Assembly: GCA_003233545.1 (NCBI GenBank)
Contig: QILZ01000304.1
Span: 1 to 18,210 of the forward strand
DNA: 18,210 bases
Origin: Spirochaetales bacterium
Lineage (GTDB): Bacteria > Spirochaetota > Spirochaetia > SZUA-6
Reading direction: 5' to 3'
Shown here: one piece after another, positions 7,339 to 15,681 of the stretch
Position numbering within the stretch: the first letter of the stretch is position 1
Layout of the letters: every line of letters starts with the position of its first letter
Notes under the pieces: generated by a model
The model's input: only the letters and a program-made list of their open reading frames with translations
What the model was told of the DNA's origin: nothing
The model's database searches: none
Made by a program: the position numbers and the translations under genes

Positions 7339-8684
7339 TGTTTATTGTTTAACTTCCACTCGTTTTTAAGAAAGCTCGGTATCCTCGCTGCCTCCTCCGG
7401 ACCGACCAATACATTCCATCCATACTCATCTATAAGTTCCGCCCGGAAAACAGCTACAAGGCCGGGAATAATAATGGTATTATGGTTTACTTTTTCTCTC
7501 ACCTTCTGTTTTTCCAGGGTCTTTGCAATTTTTTCCGCAGACCATTTATCTCCGGCAAAGGCATTTAAGACGCCCATTCCCTCGGTTCCCACTACAGAGA
7601 TACAGGTTGGAATTTTACTGTTTTCCACCTCTGATTCTACGGTAAAATAGGTAAGGGAAAAATTGGTTGTAACAATTACCGGTGATGCAGGTGTTACTGT
7701 TCCTACCTCGTAGAGTTTGGCCTCCACAGCATTCGGTACCTGCGGGTCGGTATAGATATTTTGTCTCACGGTGAGCAGGGGCAAAAATTGCCAGGTCTGT
7801 TTCGACTTTATTACCACTATATTTGCATATTTACATATATACGTGGATGCCTGCATGATTTCCTGAAAAGGATCTTCATTACTTGTAAACATTATAGTAG
7901 GGTACCCCAGGGGACGAAAGACTTTTTCTACCGCTAACCGTCTTAATTTCGTTAAGCATTCAAGTGCATTTCCGGTTTCTATAACCCCGGGATCGAGAAC
8001 AAGATCATCCACTCCGGTTTTCTTTATATCCTGAGTAAGGTCGGCAAGCTCCTCAAGGCTCCCTGCCGAGACAGCGAGGGGGCAGTTATAATTTTTAGCA
8101 AGAGAAGCCATTTTTTCAAAATTATCCTTATTGGCAGAATAGATTAAAGGCCTTTCCTTTCCTACAGCTTTTAAAGCGGCTTCTATAACAGACGGATCCT
8201 GACAGACGAGAATAAGCGAAAGAGCGGTTTCCCCTGTAATCTTTTCCGCCAGAGAAGCGAAATCTCCGGCATTGGTCGAGTTGTGCCGTAAAGCTACAAG
8301 ATTTATTCCTATTTCCTCACCCACTCTTTCGAACTTGAGCCGGTTTATGGAGTCTATCTCTTTATTCAGCTCATCAGCTGTTAAGGAATCTTCGACTAAA
8401 ACGGCTATTCCTGTAGGATTATGAAATTTTTCCTTATGCCGGAAAAGTACCGTTTCCTGTCCTATATTTAATTTATTTTTGCTGCCGATCGAGACAAGTT
8501 TCATGGGCGGCGCCGAAGCCTCGGCAAGTTTGGCTGTTGATTCGTTACTTATATGAGGACACTTATCCAGGGAGACCTTTTTTGCCGTTACCTGCATAGC
8601 GAAAGCCATACAGGTGGGAAAATCGCAGTCCCCACAGTTGGTTCTCGGTAAAAGTTTATAGATCTGTAGTCCGGTTAAAGCCAT
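7335..8684 (-). CDS. acsC: Corrinoid/iron-sulfur protein large subunit AcsC
   Basis: AcsC carries the [4Fe-4S] cluster and, with AcsD, the cobamide that accepts the methyl group and hands it to AcsB. The N-terminal cluster motif is complete: C17-x2-C20-x4-C25-x16-C42, in the context NCGDCDFPTCMAFA. A TIM-barrel domain follows, with LNKEIDSINRLKFERVGEE, LVLDPGVIETGNALECL and PTIMFTSNEDPFQE. A C-terminal cobalamin-binding domain starts near residue 330 with TNFSLTYFTVESEVE, ISVVGTEGMGVLNAFAGDKW and IIIPGLVAVFRAELIDE. The 449 residues are the usual length. GAAGGAGG lies 6 nt before the ATG. A 100-nt gap separates it from acsB, the largest gap among the core genes. Confidence 0.96.
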   Translation of the reverse strand: MALTGLQIYKLLPRTNCGDCDFPTCMAFAMQVTAKKVSLDKCPHISNESTAKLAEASAPPMKLVSIGSKNKLNIGQETVLFRHKEKFHNPTGIAVLVEDSLTADELNKEIDSINRLKFERVGEEIGINLVALRHNSTNAGDFASLAEKITGETALSLILVCQDPSVIEAALKAVGKERPLIYSANKDNFEKMASLAKNYNCPLAVSAGSLEELADLTQDIKKTGVDDLVLDPGVIETGNALECLTKLRRLAVEKVFRPLGYPTIMFTSNEDPFQEIMQASTYICKYANIVVIKSKQTWQFLPLLTVRQNIYTDPQVPNAVEAKLYEVGTVTPASPVIVTTNFSLTYFTVESEVENSKIPTCISVVGTEGMGVLNAFAGDKWSAEKIAKTLEKQKVREKVNHNTIIIPGLVAVFRAELIDEYGWNVLVGPEEAARIPSFLKNEWKLNNKQ

Positions 8685-8784
8685 TTATTTCCTCCTTCTC
8701 TAATCGGGGCATGAAATTCCAGAGAATGAATTGATACTAAGATTTATTATATTCATCTATGTTTTACTCTGTTCTGATCAATAA
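8685..8784 (-). other. 100-nt acsB-acsC intergenic spacer
   Basis: This is the longest gap among the core genes. On the minus strand it contains a perfect TATAAT (complement of 8746-8751) but no convincing -35 at 16-18 nt, then the strong ribosome-binding site of acsC. I see no strong hairpin followed by a T-run, so there is no visible terminator. A weak internal promoter or an mRNA-processing site is possible but unproven. Confidence 0.4.
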
Positions 8785-11013
8785 TTATATCATAGGCGGC
8801 ATGGAAAGAGCAGGATGCTTCTTCTCCTCGAGAAACGCCAAAAGTTCCTCTGAGGTAACAGCATCATTTTCCGTAGCTATCTTTTCCATAAGATCCGGCT
8901 CTTTAATCTCTTCCAGCCTTTTACACAACCTCTCTTCTATTTCTTTCTTGAGTTCCTCCGGCATCCAGATCACTCTCTTTATTCCCCCGTCCGCGGAAAT
9001 AAATTTTTTACTGGTAATATAAACCTTGCCAATTCCTATAATTCCCGGAGTCTGTACTCCTCCGCCTACCTGGCCGGCCATGGTGCTGAAAGCCATCCCT
9101 ATGGGAGTCATTCCTGTAAATTCCCGGTTAATAATCATAACCCCGTTAGCTTCGGGCAGAATCGCCACAATACACTCAAAGCATCCGCATGAAGTCATTG
9201 GGTCCTCCAGCATGGAGTAAGCATTAAATCTCTCCAGATTTCCATGGGATTTTACCTTGAGGTATTCGTTTACTCCTTCCCATTGCCCGTTAACCGGATC
9301 CAGACATTTGTTTTTCTTAACCGGTTCATTAGGCCCATGAGGATTTAACTGATACGATGCCTTACAATCGAGCCAGGTATAGGCACCACAGAGACCTAAT
9401 CTTTCCGGTGTTACAATACATACATGGTCCGGTGCATAAGACTGGCAGAGAATACAGCTGTAGAACGTATCTACATCCTCATCGGTCATTCCGCCCAACC
9501 GTTCATCTCTTTCATAATAAATCTTTCTGGCTTCTTCTAAGGGCGCCTTAGTTTTTTCACTGTCAGTAATAAGTGTTACCTGAACTTTATCTACAATTTT
9601 TGAATACTCATCATGAATCTTGGCTACCAGTATATTCCCGATATGTTTTAATCTGAATCCTTTTTGGTAAACTTCCTTGCTTATCCTTATCCATGCAATA
9701 GCCCTCTGACCCATATGAAATACCCCGTTGGCACAGGAAAGAAATTCATGTATTCTCCGTTCAAGAACAGACTCGAAATCCTCACTGAAATTTCTTCCCG
9801 CAACATCCACCAGGATCGCCAGGTTCATAGCCGTTCCCACTTCTACCGAATCGATATCCCGGCCGATTATTTCTACTTTGCCGTCTTCCACCTCATCCAT
9901 CGGTCTTCCTCTTAAGATTTCGAAGGCAGTACTGCTTTTGCCTCCAAACTCAACCTGCATCTGTTCTTTTCTAACCCGTTCACCTTCGAATCCGGCTCCA
10001 TAGGGTACGGGAATGGGAACTTCGGTTATTTTTATTTCAAGTCCTCTAACCTCGATAGCTTTACCGACTATCTTATCGAGAGGAATATTAGAGACGACAT
10101 GTTCATAGGTACAGATTCCCGTGGGTAAAATCTGCGGTATATCGATATCGGATAAAGTGGGAAAACCGAAATTAATAGCTCCGGCAGCTGCCGCATACTT
10201 CTCATCGGTGATAAGCTGACCGCTCCCGTTTACTCCGGGATCAGCTCCCAGGGCAAGAACAAAAGCGTGGACCCTGTCTTTATTGTAGAGAAGTATTTTT
10301 CTCGCTACTTCCATGGCATTCTCCGGACCTTCCGGTTTTATTCCGCCGAAAGTAAGGGCAGCTCTGACAGCAAAGTTTAAAGCAAGAATAGCAGCAGAAG
10401 TATCTTTGCCGTATGGAACAAGAAAAGTGTCCCAGTTCATTTCTATCCCTTCCTCGGCAAGCTGTTCGGCCATGCTCTTTCCTCCGGAAGATGAAACCAT
10501 AAAAACCAGGATATTCTTCTGCTGCAGAGACCGGGCAAGCTTAACTGCCTGTTCATTAGTGGGAAGAGCTCCCACACAGGCGGCGAAACCGGACATTCTT
10601 CCGTCCACTAATTTTATACCCTGCATTCTTAAAGTGCTGTCATCGGTAAAACCAAGCCATATTCCTTCCGGTTTATACCCTTCGACATATTTTAAGGCCT
10701 CGATTATTTCAGTAGCAATCAAAGTGGCAATCCCCGCATCGAGTGTATTTCCTAAATAGGGAAGCCAGAGCTTCTCTCTTACAAGCGGAGGCAGAAGAAG
10801 TTTTGCCTGTTCCAGAGCTTTTTTCGTATCTGACAGGGTTTCTACTTCTATCCCGGTAAGAGCTAAAATCGCAGGTAAATGATAAGCAGTATTGGGGAAT
10901 GCTACTTCCTGTTTTTCACCCTTTTCCTTAATTAGTTCGTTTAACTTTTCTTCAGCATCTTTTACGTATTTATGTGCCCCTCGTATTGCTGCTGAAGCAA
11001 TTATTCTAGACAT
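8785..11013 (-). CDS. acsB: Acetyl-CoA synthase AcsB (bacterial long form)
   Basis: AcsB condenses CO from CODH, the methyl group from the corrinoid protein and CoA into acetyl-CoA. The 742 residues include the N-terminal domain (about 1-320) that contacts CODH and forms the CO tunnel in Moorella, and that archaeal CdhC lacks. The A-cluster ligands are all present: C520, C523, C532 and C542 (SCILCQSYAPDHVC and GLCGAY) with C611 for the [4Fe-4S], and the C609-G610-C611 motif (TSCGCFEC) for the nickel site. Each is offset by exactly 14 from the Moorella numbering (506, 509, 518, 528, 595, 597) as I recall it. The C-terminal glycine-rich MAGQVGGGVQTPGIIGIGK segment is intact. AGGAGA precedes the ATG. 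It follows the oxidoreductase gene by 23 nt. With cooS four genes upstream, it should form the CODH/ACS complex with CooS. Confidence 0.97.
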   Translation of the reverse strand: MSRIIASAAIRGAHKYVKDAEEKLNELIKEKGEKQEVAFPNTAYHLPAILALTGIEVETLSDTKKALEQAKLLLPPLVREKLWLPYLGNTLDAGIATLIATEIIEALKYVEGYKPEGIWLGFTDDSTLRMQGIKLVDGRMSGFAACVGALPTNEQAVKLARSLQQKNILVFMVSSSGGKSMAEQLAEEGIEMNWDTFLVPYGKDTSAAILALNFAVRAALTFGGIKPEGPENAMEVARKILLYNKDRVHAFVLALGADPGVNGSGQLITDEKYAAAAGAINFGFPTLSDIDIPQILPTGICTYEHVVSNIPLDKIVGKAIEVRGLEIKITEVPIPVPYGAGFEGERVRKEQMQVEFGGKSSTAFEILRGRPMDEVEDGKVEIIGRDIDSVEVGTAMNLAILVDVAGRNFSEDFESVLERRIHEFLSCANGVFHMGQRAIAWIRISKEVYQKGFRLKHIGNILVAKIHDEYSKIVDKVQVTLITDSEKTKAPLEEARKIYYERDERLGGMTDEDVDTFYSCILCQSYAPDHVCIVTPERLGLCGAYTWLDCKASYQLNPHGPNEPVKKNKCLDPVNGQWEGVNEYLKVKSHGNLERFNAYSMLEDPMTSCGCFECIVAILPEANGVMIINREFTGMTPIGMAFSTMAGQVGGGVQTPGIIGIGKVYITSKKFISADGGIKRVIWMPEELKKEIEERLCKRLEEIKEPDLMEKIATENDAVTSEELLAFLEEKKHPALSMPPMI

Positions 11014-11036
11014 AGCTAATCTCCTATCGCATTAAA

Positions 11037-12332
11037 TTATGCTATTCTTATAATTTCTCCCTGCGGAGAAATACTCTCCCGAAAACCTTCTTTTCCTTTT
11101 AAAAGGTCTTTCACCTTAGGATAATCAAAATAATCCTCCGGTAGAATATCTCTTATCGAAGATATATCCGCTTTATTTCTTATTAAGGCGGTATATACTC
11201 CGGCATTCTCGATTTTATTTATTGTTGTAAAGCCGACCAGTCTATTTCCTTTAAGTACAATTCTCTTATAGCTATACTCTTTCGGGTTATTAGATCCTGT
11301 TAATTCTTCATACCCTTCTTTTATTTCCCCTGCATAACCAACCGACATAAAGGGTAAACCAAAAAAATCAGCAGAATTTGCCCCTATGGAACCGGGATAT
11401 TTTTTATCCTTTCTGACCATATTCATGCCGGCAATTCTTCCCTGTTCACAGGCAGCAGTCCAGAGAGCATTTACAGCTCCTGTTCCGGTTACCATGTCCG
11501 TAGTTTCGGCAACATCTCCTGCAGCAAAGACTCCCTCGACATTTGTCTGCAGGAATTCATCGGTAATAATCCCCCAATGGGTCTTTACAGGAGAATCTTT
11601 AACTAAAGAAATGTTGGGCATAACTCCTTTTCCAACTATCACAAGCTTAACGGATATTTTCTCCCCGTTATCGAGCAGTACTTCCTCGATTTCGCCGTTA
11701 CCTGAAAATTCCTGCGGGCCGATGCCTGTTCGAATGGATATCCCGTTTTCTTTAAACCAATTACCCAATATTCCGGCTGCTTCTGCATTAACTGTCCGGG
11801 AAAGCAACCTGGAAGATTTAACAATTACCAGGACATCGAGACCTCTTTTTTTCAGCGCATAGGCAGCTTTAAGCCCGATTAATCCTCCCCCGAAAACTAC
11901 TGCCTTTCCGGTTTTTTCGCCTGTCTTTATAATTTCTTCGGCATCATGTAATGTTCGAAACCCAAAAACCCCATATTTTTCTTCGCCCTTTATTCTTAAG
12001 GGTTTGGAACTCGCCCCGGATGCAATTAAGAGTTTATTGTAAGACAAAGAGTTCCCTTTCTGCAGAATTACTTCTTTTTTCGAAACATCTATCCCTTTTA
12101 CTGTCTCTCCTAAAATTAAATCTACCTTATTCTTCTCATAAAAGTCCTTCTCCCGGTAGAGAATGTCTTCTTTTTTACGAGTTCCGGCAACATAATCCGT
12201 AATGAGAGACCTGCAGTAAACAGGAGAATTTTCATCTGATATTACCGTGATTTTACTATTCGTATCCAGTTTTCTTATTCCTTCGACAGCATTAATCCCC
12301 GCCGCACAATTACCGACTATTAAGTAGCACAT
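11037..12332 (-). CDS. FAD/NAD(P)-dependent oxidoreductase (CODH-associated FNOR)
   Basis: I start this gene at the ATG at 12330-12332 (MCYLIVGNCAAG), which has AAGGAGG 6 nt upstream and places the FAD-binding strand at the true N-terminus. The longer in-frame start at 12362 would add ten residues (MPLTRARRIE) overlapping the gene before. The 431-residue protein has the fold of the NirB/rubredoxin-reductase family: an FAD-binding G-x4-G at residues 7-12, LIASGASSKP near 102-111, an NAD(P)-binding FGGGLIGLKAAYALKKRG near 147-164, and the second FAD motif VEGVFAAGDVAE near 265-276. Paired with the CooF-like ferredoxin, with a 23-nt overlap, it matches the FNOR modules known beside CO dehydrogenases in anaerobes. 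It probably moves electrons between CooF and NAD(P)H. NADH versus NADPH preference cannot be read from the sequence. Confidence 0.88.
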   Translation of the reverse strand: MCYLIVGNCAAGINAVEGIRKLDTNSKITVISDENSPVYCRSLITDYVAGTRKKEDILYREKDFYEKNKVDLILGETVKGIDVSKKEVILQKGNSLSYNKLLIASGASSKPLRIKGEEKYGVFGFRTLHDAEEIIKTGEKTGKAVVFGGGLIGLKAAYALKKRGLDVLVIVKSSRLLSRTVNAEAAGILGNWFKENGISIRTGIGPQEFSGNGEIEEVLLDNGEKISVKLVIVGKGVMPNISLVKDSPVKTHWGIITDEFLQTNVEGVFAAGDVAETTDMVTGTGAVNALWTAACEQGRIAGMNMVRKDKKYPGSIGANSADFFGLPFMSVGYAGEIKEGYEELTGSNNPKEYSYKRIVLKGNRLVGFTTINKIENAGVYTALIRNKADISSIRDILPEDYFDYPKVKDLLKGKEGFRESISPQGEIIRIA

Positions 12333-12822
12333 CTCTATCCTCCTTGCTCTTGTTAACGGCACGTATTAAGTCCTCTACCTCACCAAAGAGAAGAGCACCG
12401 GTATAACAGGCCTCGACGCACGCCGGGATTTTTCTGTCCTGACATAAATCACATTTTACAGCTATTTTTCCCTTTTTATCCGGAAGAAGAGAAACTCGAA
12501 TTACACCAAAAGGACATGTCATAACACACATCCAGCACCCCACGCACTTTTCCTCATCAGAAAGAACCAGGCCCGTTTCCGGATCTTTTCTTATCGCTCC
12601 GGCAATACAGGCATCGATACAGTAAGGCTCTTCGCAATGACGGCACTGCAAAGGGAAGCTTTCTCCCTCTTTCGCCGTTGTAACTTCAATAAGGGATACA
12701 GGAAGAGGCGTCTCCGAAATCGCTTTAAATAACTCCCCCGTAGAAGACTGTTCCACTGCACAGGCTATCATACAACCATTACATCCCAAACACTTATCCA
12801 GGTTTACATATACTCTCTTCAT
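12310..12822 (-). CDS. cooF: CooF-like polyferredoxin with four [4Fe-4S] motifs
   Basis: This 170-residue electron-transfer protein has sixteen cysteines in four groups: C11-x2-C14-x2-C17-x3-C21, C60-x2-C63-x4-C68-x3-C72, C93-x2-C96-x2-C99-x3-C103-Pro, and C124-x2-C127-x7-C135-x3-C139. This is the HycB/DmsB/CooF pattern. CooF proteins take electrons from CO dehydrogenase and pass them to partner oxidoreductases or hydrogenases. There is no signal peptide, so it is cytosolic. It lies 11 nt downstream of cooS and overlaps the FAD oxidoreductase by 23 nt, making a cooS-cooF-FNOR unit. The ribosome-binding site AAAGGGGAG is good. The symbol is assigned from context and cluster pattern; related subunits of other enzymes look the same, but the position right after cooS favours CooF. 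Confidence 0.88.
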   Translation of the reverse strand: MKRVYVNLDKCLGCNGCMIACAVEQSSTGELFKAISETPLPVSLIEVTTAKEGESFPLQCRHCEEPYCIDACIAGAIRKDPETGLVLSDEEKCVGCWMCVMTCPFGVIRVSLLPDKKGKIAVKCDLCQDRKIPACVEACYTGALLFGEVEDLIRAVNKSKEDRDVLLNSR

Positions 12823-12833
12823 TGTTCTCCCCT

Positions 12834-14741
12834 TTACCGGTACATCATAGGTTTAAGTTTAAGGGCTTTTCTTTTTTTATCTATATGATCTATCATAATG
12901 TGAGCTGCTTTTACAGGATCACCCTCGAATACAAACTTTCCGCCTACGATATCTTCTGCTTCATTGCACAGAAAATTGGTGACCTTTTTACTCCCCAGGA
13001 TCTGGAAAGGGCTGCCGAGTACTGTTAATACACCCGATGCTATAAAGTAGGAAGCTATGGATACAGCCTTCTCGCTCATCCATTCGGGAGCTGCTCCTGC
13101 AACCGGGAGATCGCTTATATCTTCTCCCAATCCGCCTTCCCGGATAACATTAGTCAGGGCAATTAAAATTCTGCTGTTATCGACGCAGGAGCCGACATGA
13201 AGGATCGGAGGAATTCCCACCGCTTCACATATTTCCCGAAGCCCCTTGCCGGCATATTTAACAGCAGCTTCCGGCTGTAATAAACCTGCTTCGGAATCGG
13301 CAATTGCCGAACATCCTGTTACAACCACTAAAACATCATTTTTAATCAGTTCTTTTGCCATTTCTATATGGCCGTAGTTATGTTTAATCTTAGGGTTGTT
13401 GCATCCCACAACTCCGGCAAGACCCCGAATTCTTCCCTGGATTATGGCATCATTTAACGGTCTGTAAGTGGCACGATAGGCTCCGCCTAAAAAATTATAA
13501 ATATTTTCTGCAGTGAACCCGGCCACTAAATCCTCGCTTTTATCAGGAATGTGAATACCGTTGCCATTTCTGTTCGGGAAATTCTCGATAGCCATTTTAA
13601 CTATTTCTTTAGCTATCTCGTAAGCCTTTTCCGCTTTAAACTCGACATGGGTAACACCGGGTGCTTTATTCTTGGGAGAAGTTGTTACAAGTTTTGTATG
13701 AAAAGCAGAAGCAACACCGGACAGAGCAGGCATTATGCACTGAACATCCACCATCATTAGATCCACCGCTCCCGTAAGAATAGCAAGTTCCTGCTGCAGA
13801 AAATTCCCGGCCACCGGGATTCCGTGGCGCATTAGAATTTCGGACGATGTACAGCACATTCCAACAAGATTTATTCCCTTAGCTCCTTTCTTTTTAGCAA
13901 GTGCAATCATTTCAGGGCTTCTCACCGCATCCACCACAACATCGGACAGGGTCGGTTCATGCCCGTGAACCACCACGTTAACCTCATCCCGGGAAAGAAC
14001 ACCGAGGTTCGACTTTGCCGTTATAGGTTCGGGAGATTTAAATAATACATCGGAAAGATCGGTGGCAATCATCGAGCCTCCCCAGCCATCTGCCAGAGCG
14101 GTTCTGAAACCATGCATTAAGATATTTTTATAATCATTATCGACTCCCATGACGGTTCTGTGCATGGTTTCCACAATTTCACGGTCCACCCCTCTTGGTA
14201 TAATTCCCAGCTTTCTCCAGAGTTTAACCCTCTTTTCAGGCGCTCTCCGGGGTGGATTCATTTCCCCATACTGGCGGCCGAATTCGAGAAAAAATTTATC
14301 TGCAAGTTCCGCGGCGATTTCATTGTTTTCTCTTCCGTCAATTTTAACTTTATATTCCCTTGCTAAAACTTTTAACTTTACCTCATCCTTTATTCCATAG
14401 GCATCTGTTTTTCCCTGGGCTGCCAGCATAAAAGCATGAATAATATCTCTTCCATGATCGGAATGAGCAGCTGCTCCTCCGGCTATCATTCTGATAAAGT
14501 TCCTCGCGACGATAGTATCGGCCGATGCTCCGCAAATCCCGGTCTGTTCTTTCACGGAAAAAGGGTTAATTTTACAGGGTCCCATTTCGCAGTTTCGACA
14601 GCATATTCCCAATTGTCCGAATCCGCATTGCGGCAGCATAGATTCCAGACGGTCCCAGGCTGTCGGAATATTCATTTCCTTTGCTCTTTGCAGCATATCC
14701 TGAGTCGTTTTATCGATGCTTCTTTCTTTTGTCTTATCCAT
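12834..14741 (-). CDS. cooS: Ni-containing carbon monoxide dehydrogenase catalytic subunit CooS/AcsA
   Basis: This anaerobic CODH interconverts CO2 and CO at the Ni-Fe-S C-cluster and supplies CO to AcsB. The 635 residues carry all expected ligands. The D-cluster cysteines are C39 and C47, and the B-cluster cysteines are C48, C51, C56 and C70 (QCGFGQLGICCRNCEMGPCK, then GICGA); this spacing equals that of Carboxydothermus CODH-II as I recall it. C-cluster residues are H261 (VHGHEP), the C296/C297 pair (GMCCTSSE), C335 (DVQCIMP), C447 (GVVGCNNPK), C477 (VTGCSAI) and C519 (GSCVDNSR). The catalytic lysine region EWMSEKA has K558. Because it sits in one operon with acsB, it is functionally AcsA; the cooS name is used for the enzyme family. 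It follows cooC by 3 nt. Confidence 0.97.
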   Translation of the reverse strand: MDKTKERSIDKTTQDMLQRAKEMNIPTAWDRLESMLPQCGFGQLGICCRNCEMGPCKINPFSVKEQTGICGASADTIVARNFIRMIAGGAAAHSDHGRDIIHAFMLAAQGKTDAYGIKDEVKLKVLAREYKVKIDGRENNEIAAELADKFFLEFGRQYGEMNPPRRAPEKRVKLWRKLGIIPRGVDREIVETMHRTVMGVDNDYKNILMHGFRTALADGWGGSMIATDLSDVLFKSPEPITAKSNLGVLSRDEVNVVVHGHEPTLSDVVVDAVRSPEMIALAKKKGAKGINLVGMCCTSSEILMRHGIPVAGNFLQQELAILTGAVDLMMVDVQCIMPALSGVASAFHTKLVTTSPKNKAPGVTHVEFKAEKAYEIAKEIVKMAIENFPNRNGNGIHIPDKSEDLVAGFTAENIYNFLGGAYRATYRPLNDAIIQGRIRGLAGVVGCNNPKIKHNYGHIEMAKELIKNDVLVVVTGCSAIADSEAGLLQPEAAVKYAGKGLREICEAVGIPPILHVGSCVDNSRILIALTNVIREGGLGEDISDLPVAGAAPEWMSEKAVSIASYFIASGVLTVLGSPFQILGSKKVTNFLCNEAEDIVGGKFVFEGDPVKAAHIMIDHIDKKRKALKLKPMMYR

Positions 14742-14744
14742 AAT

Positions 14745-15515
14745 TTATTCCTTTCTTTTGGTTAGGTTTTTTACTATAACCTCTATTTCCTGTTTAAATT
14801 GTTCTCCCTTTTCCCAGAGAGAAAAACCATTAATATCCGCTTCGATAATATCCTTATTAAAGTTTATAAATCCGAGAAAATCGAAATCTGACATTTTTTT
14901 TAAAAGATAATTTCTATCATCCGTTCCCCTTATTTTGCTGCCCACTGCAGACACATCCGTGATTCCTATCTCCGAGGCGAGCTTTTTAATCCGGCGTGCT
15001 GTTTCGATGCTTTTTCCTCCGGGTTCGGCTACTACAATTAACTCATCCACTCCGCTTGTTGTTCCTCTGCCGAGATGCTCTATGCCCGCTTCCATATCAA
15101 GGATTACAATATCGTCTCTTTCTATAAGGAGGTGGGAGAGTAATGCTTTTAAAAAGGAGTTTTCCGGGCATGCGCATCCCATTCCTCCGCCCCTTACCGT
15201 TCCCATAACAGCAAGTTTTATTCCATTATGCTCTATGAAATATTTATCCGGAATGTCGTCGACCTTAGGATTTAATTTAAAAAACGGAGATGAACTGCCG
15301 GGTTTGGCCCCTGTTCTTTCTTCGATCAAGCTTTTCATTTCGATTAAAGGGGTGATTTCGGAAGGATTCGGAAAGGAGAGAGTAAGAGCGAGGTTGGTAT
15401 CGGGATCAGCATCGATAGCTAAAACCGATTTACCCTTTACGGCAAAGCACTTAACAAGTCCTGCGACAAGGGTGGTTTTACCCACACCTCCCTTTCCACT
15501 GACAGCGATTTTCAT
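14745..15515 (-). CDS. cooC: CO dehydrogenase nickel-insertion accessory ATPase CooC
   Basis: CooC is a dimeric ATPase that inserts nickel into the CODH C-cluster. The 256 residues start with the canonical deviant Walker A SGKGGVGKTT (residues 6-15), including the signature lysine K8. They then show the switch I region AIDADPDTNLAL near 33-44, the metal-binding C114-x-C116 (GMGCACPEN) that matches the Cys pair at 112/114 of Carboxydothermus CooC1, and the VILDMEAGIEHLGRGT strand near 136-151. It is the first gene of the operon and lies 3 nt before cooS, which suits its role as the CooS maturase. The ribosome-binding site is weak (GAGGAT about 12 nt upstream) and lies in a small dyad (TAGAG-GAT-CTCTA), which could limit initiation. 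Compare the second CooC at 4656-5420, which has arginine in place of the signature lysine. Confidence 0.96.
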   Translation of the reverse strand: MKIAVSGKGGVGKTTLVAGLVKCFAVKGKSVLAIDADPDTNLALTLSFPNPSEITPLIEMKSLIEERTGAKPGSSSPFFKLNPKVDDIPDKYFIEHNGIKLAVMGTVRGGGMGCACPENSFLKALLSHLLIERDDIVILDMEAGIEHLGRGTTSGVDELIVVAEPGGKSIETARRIKKLASEIGITDVSAVGSKIRGTDDRNYLLKKMSDFDFLGFINFNKDIIEADINGFSLWEKGEQFKQEIEVIVKNLTKRKE

Positions 15516-15610
15516 TTATCTAGAGATCCTCTAATTATGGACACTAGTTACTGATGAATCATAACATATTTATTTTATTAAATTCATCGCAGCAAAAACT
15601 ATAAAAAAGA
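15516..15610 (-). promoter_or_regulatory. About 90-nt 5' leader of the acs operon
   Basis: This is the untranslated region expected between the transcription start (about 15604) and the cooC ATG. It contains a 7-nt inverted repeat (GATGAAT at 15553-15559 and ATTCATC at 15582-15588, loop 22 nt) and a small dyad over the ribosome-binding site at 15520-15532 (TAGAG, 3 nt, CTCTA on both strands). I recognise no riboswitch class. The repeat arms are short and AT-rich, so a regulatory fold is only a possibility. Confidence 0.4.
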
Positions 15611-15639
15611 ATTATAGCAAAGCATAAAATTCGTGTCAA
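15611..15639 (-). promoter_or_regulatory. Consensus sigma70-type promoter of the acs operon
   Basis: The minus strand has a perfect TTGACA (complement of 15634-15639), a 17-nt spacer, and a perfect TATAAT (complement of 15611-15616). Both hexamers match 6/6 at the optimal spacing. It reads toward cooC and puts the transcription start near 15604. The -35 is embedded in a 12-nt perfect palindrome at 15632-15643 (CGTGTCAACACG), a likely place for a repressor to bind, since such a strong core promoter would otherwise be constitutive. Confidence 0.85.
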
Positions 15640-15643
15640 CACG
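15632..15643. promoter_or_regulatory. 12-nt palindrome over the -35 of the acs promoter (possible operator)
   Basis: CGTGTCAACACG is a perfect 12-nt dyad (5-nt arms around CA/TG) that contains the whole TTGACA hexamer. The position would let a dimeric regulator block RNA polymerase. No known operator family is identified, and a palindrome this short can occur by chance. Confidence 0.4.
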
Positions 15644-15681
15644 CGGTACGTAGAATTAAAAAAAGGTTGGTGAATTAAGGG

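Noticed and set aside
10313..10759. Plus-strand 148-codon open frame inside acsB
   Set aside because: It is a shadow of acsB, in which the full conserved protein is on the minus strand.
12333..12362. Upstream in-frame ATG for the FAD oxidoreductase
   Set aside because: The ten extra residues (MPLTRARRIE) precede the FAD-binding strand without purpose, whereas the ATG at 12332 has AAGGAGG at ideal spacing.
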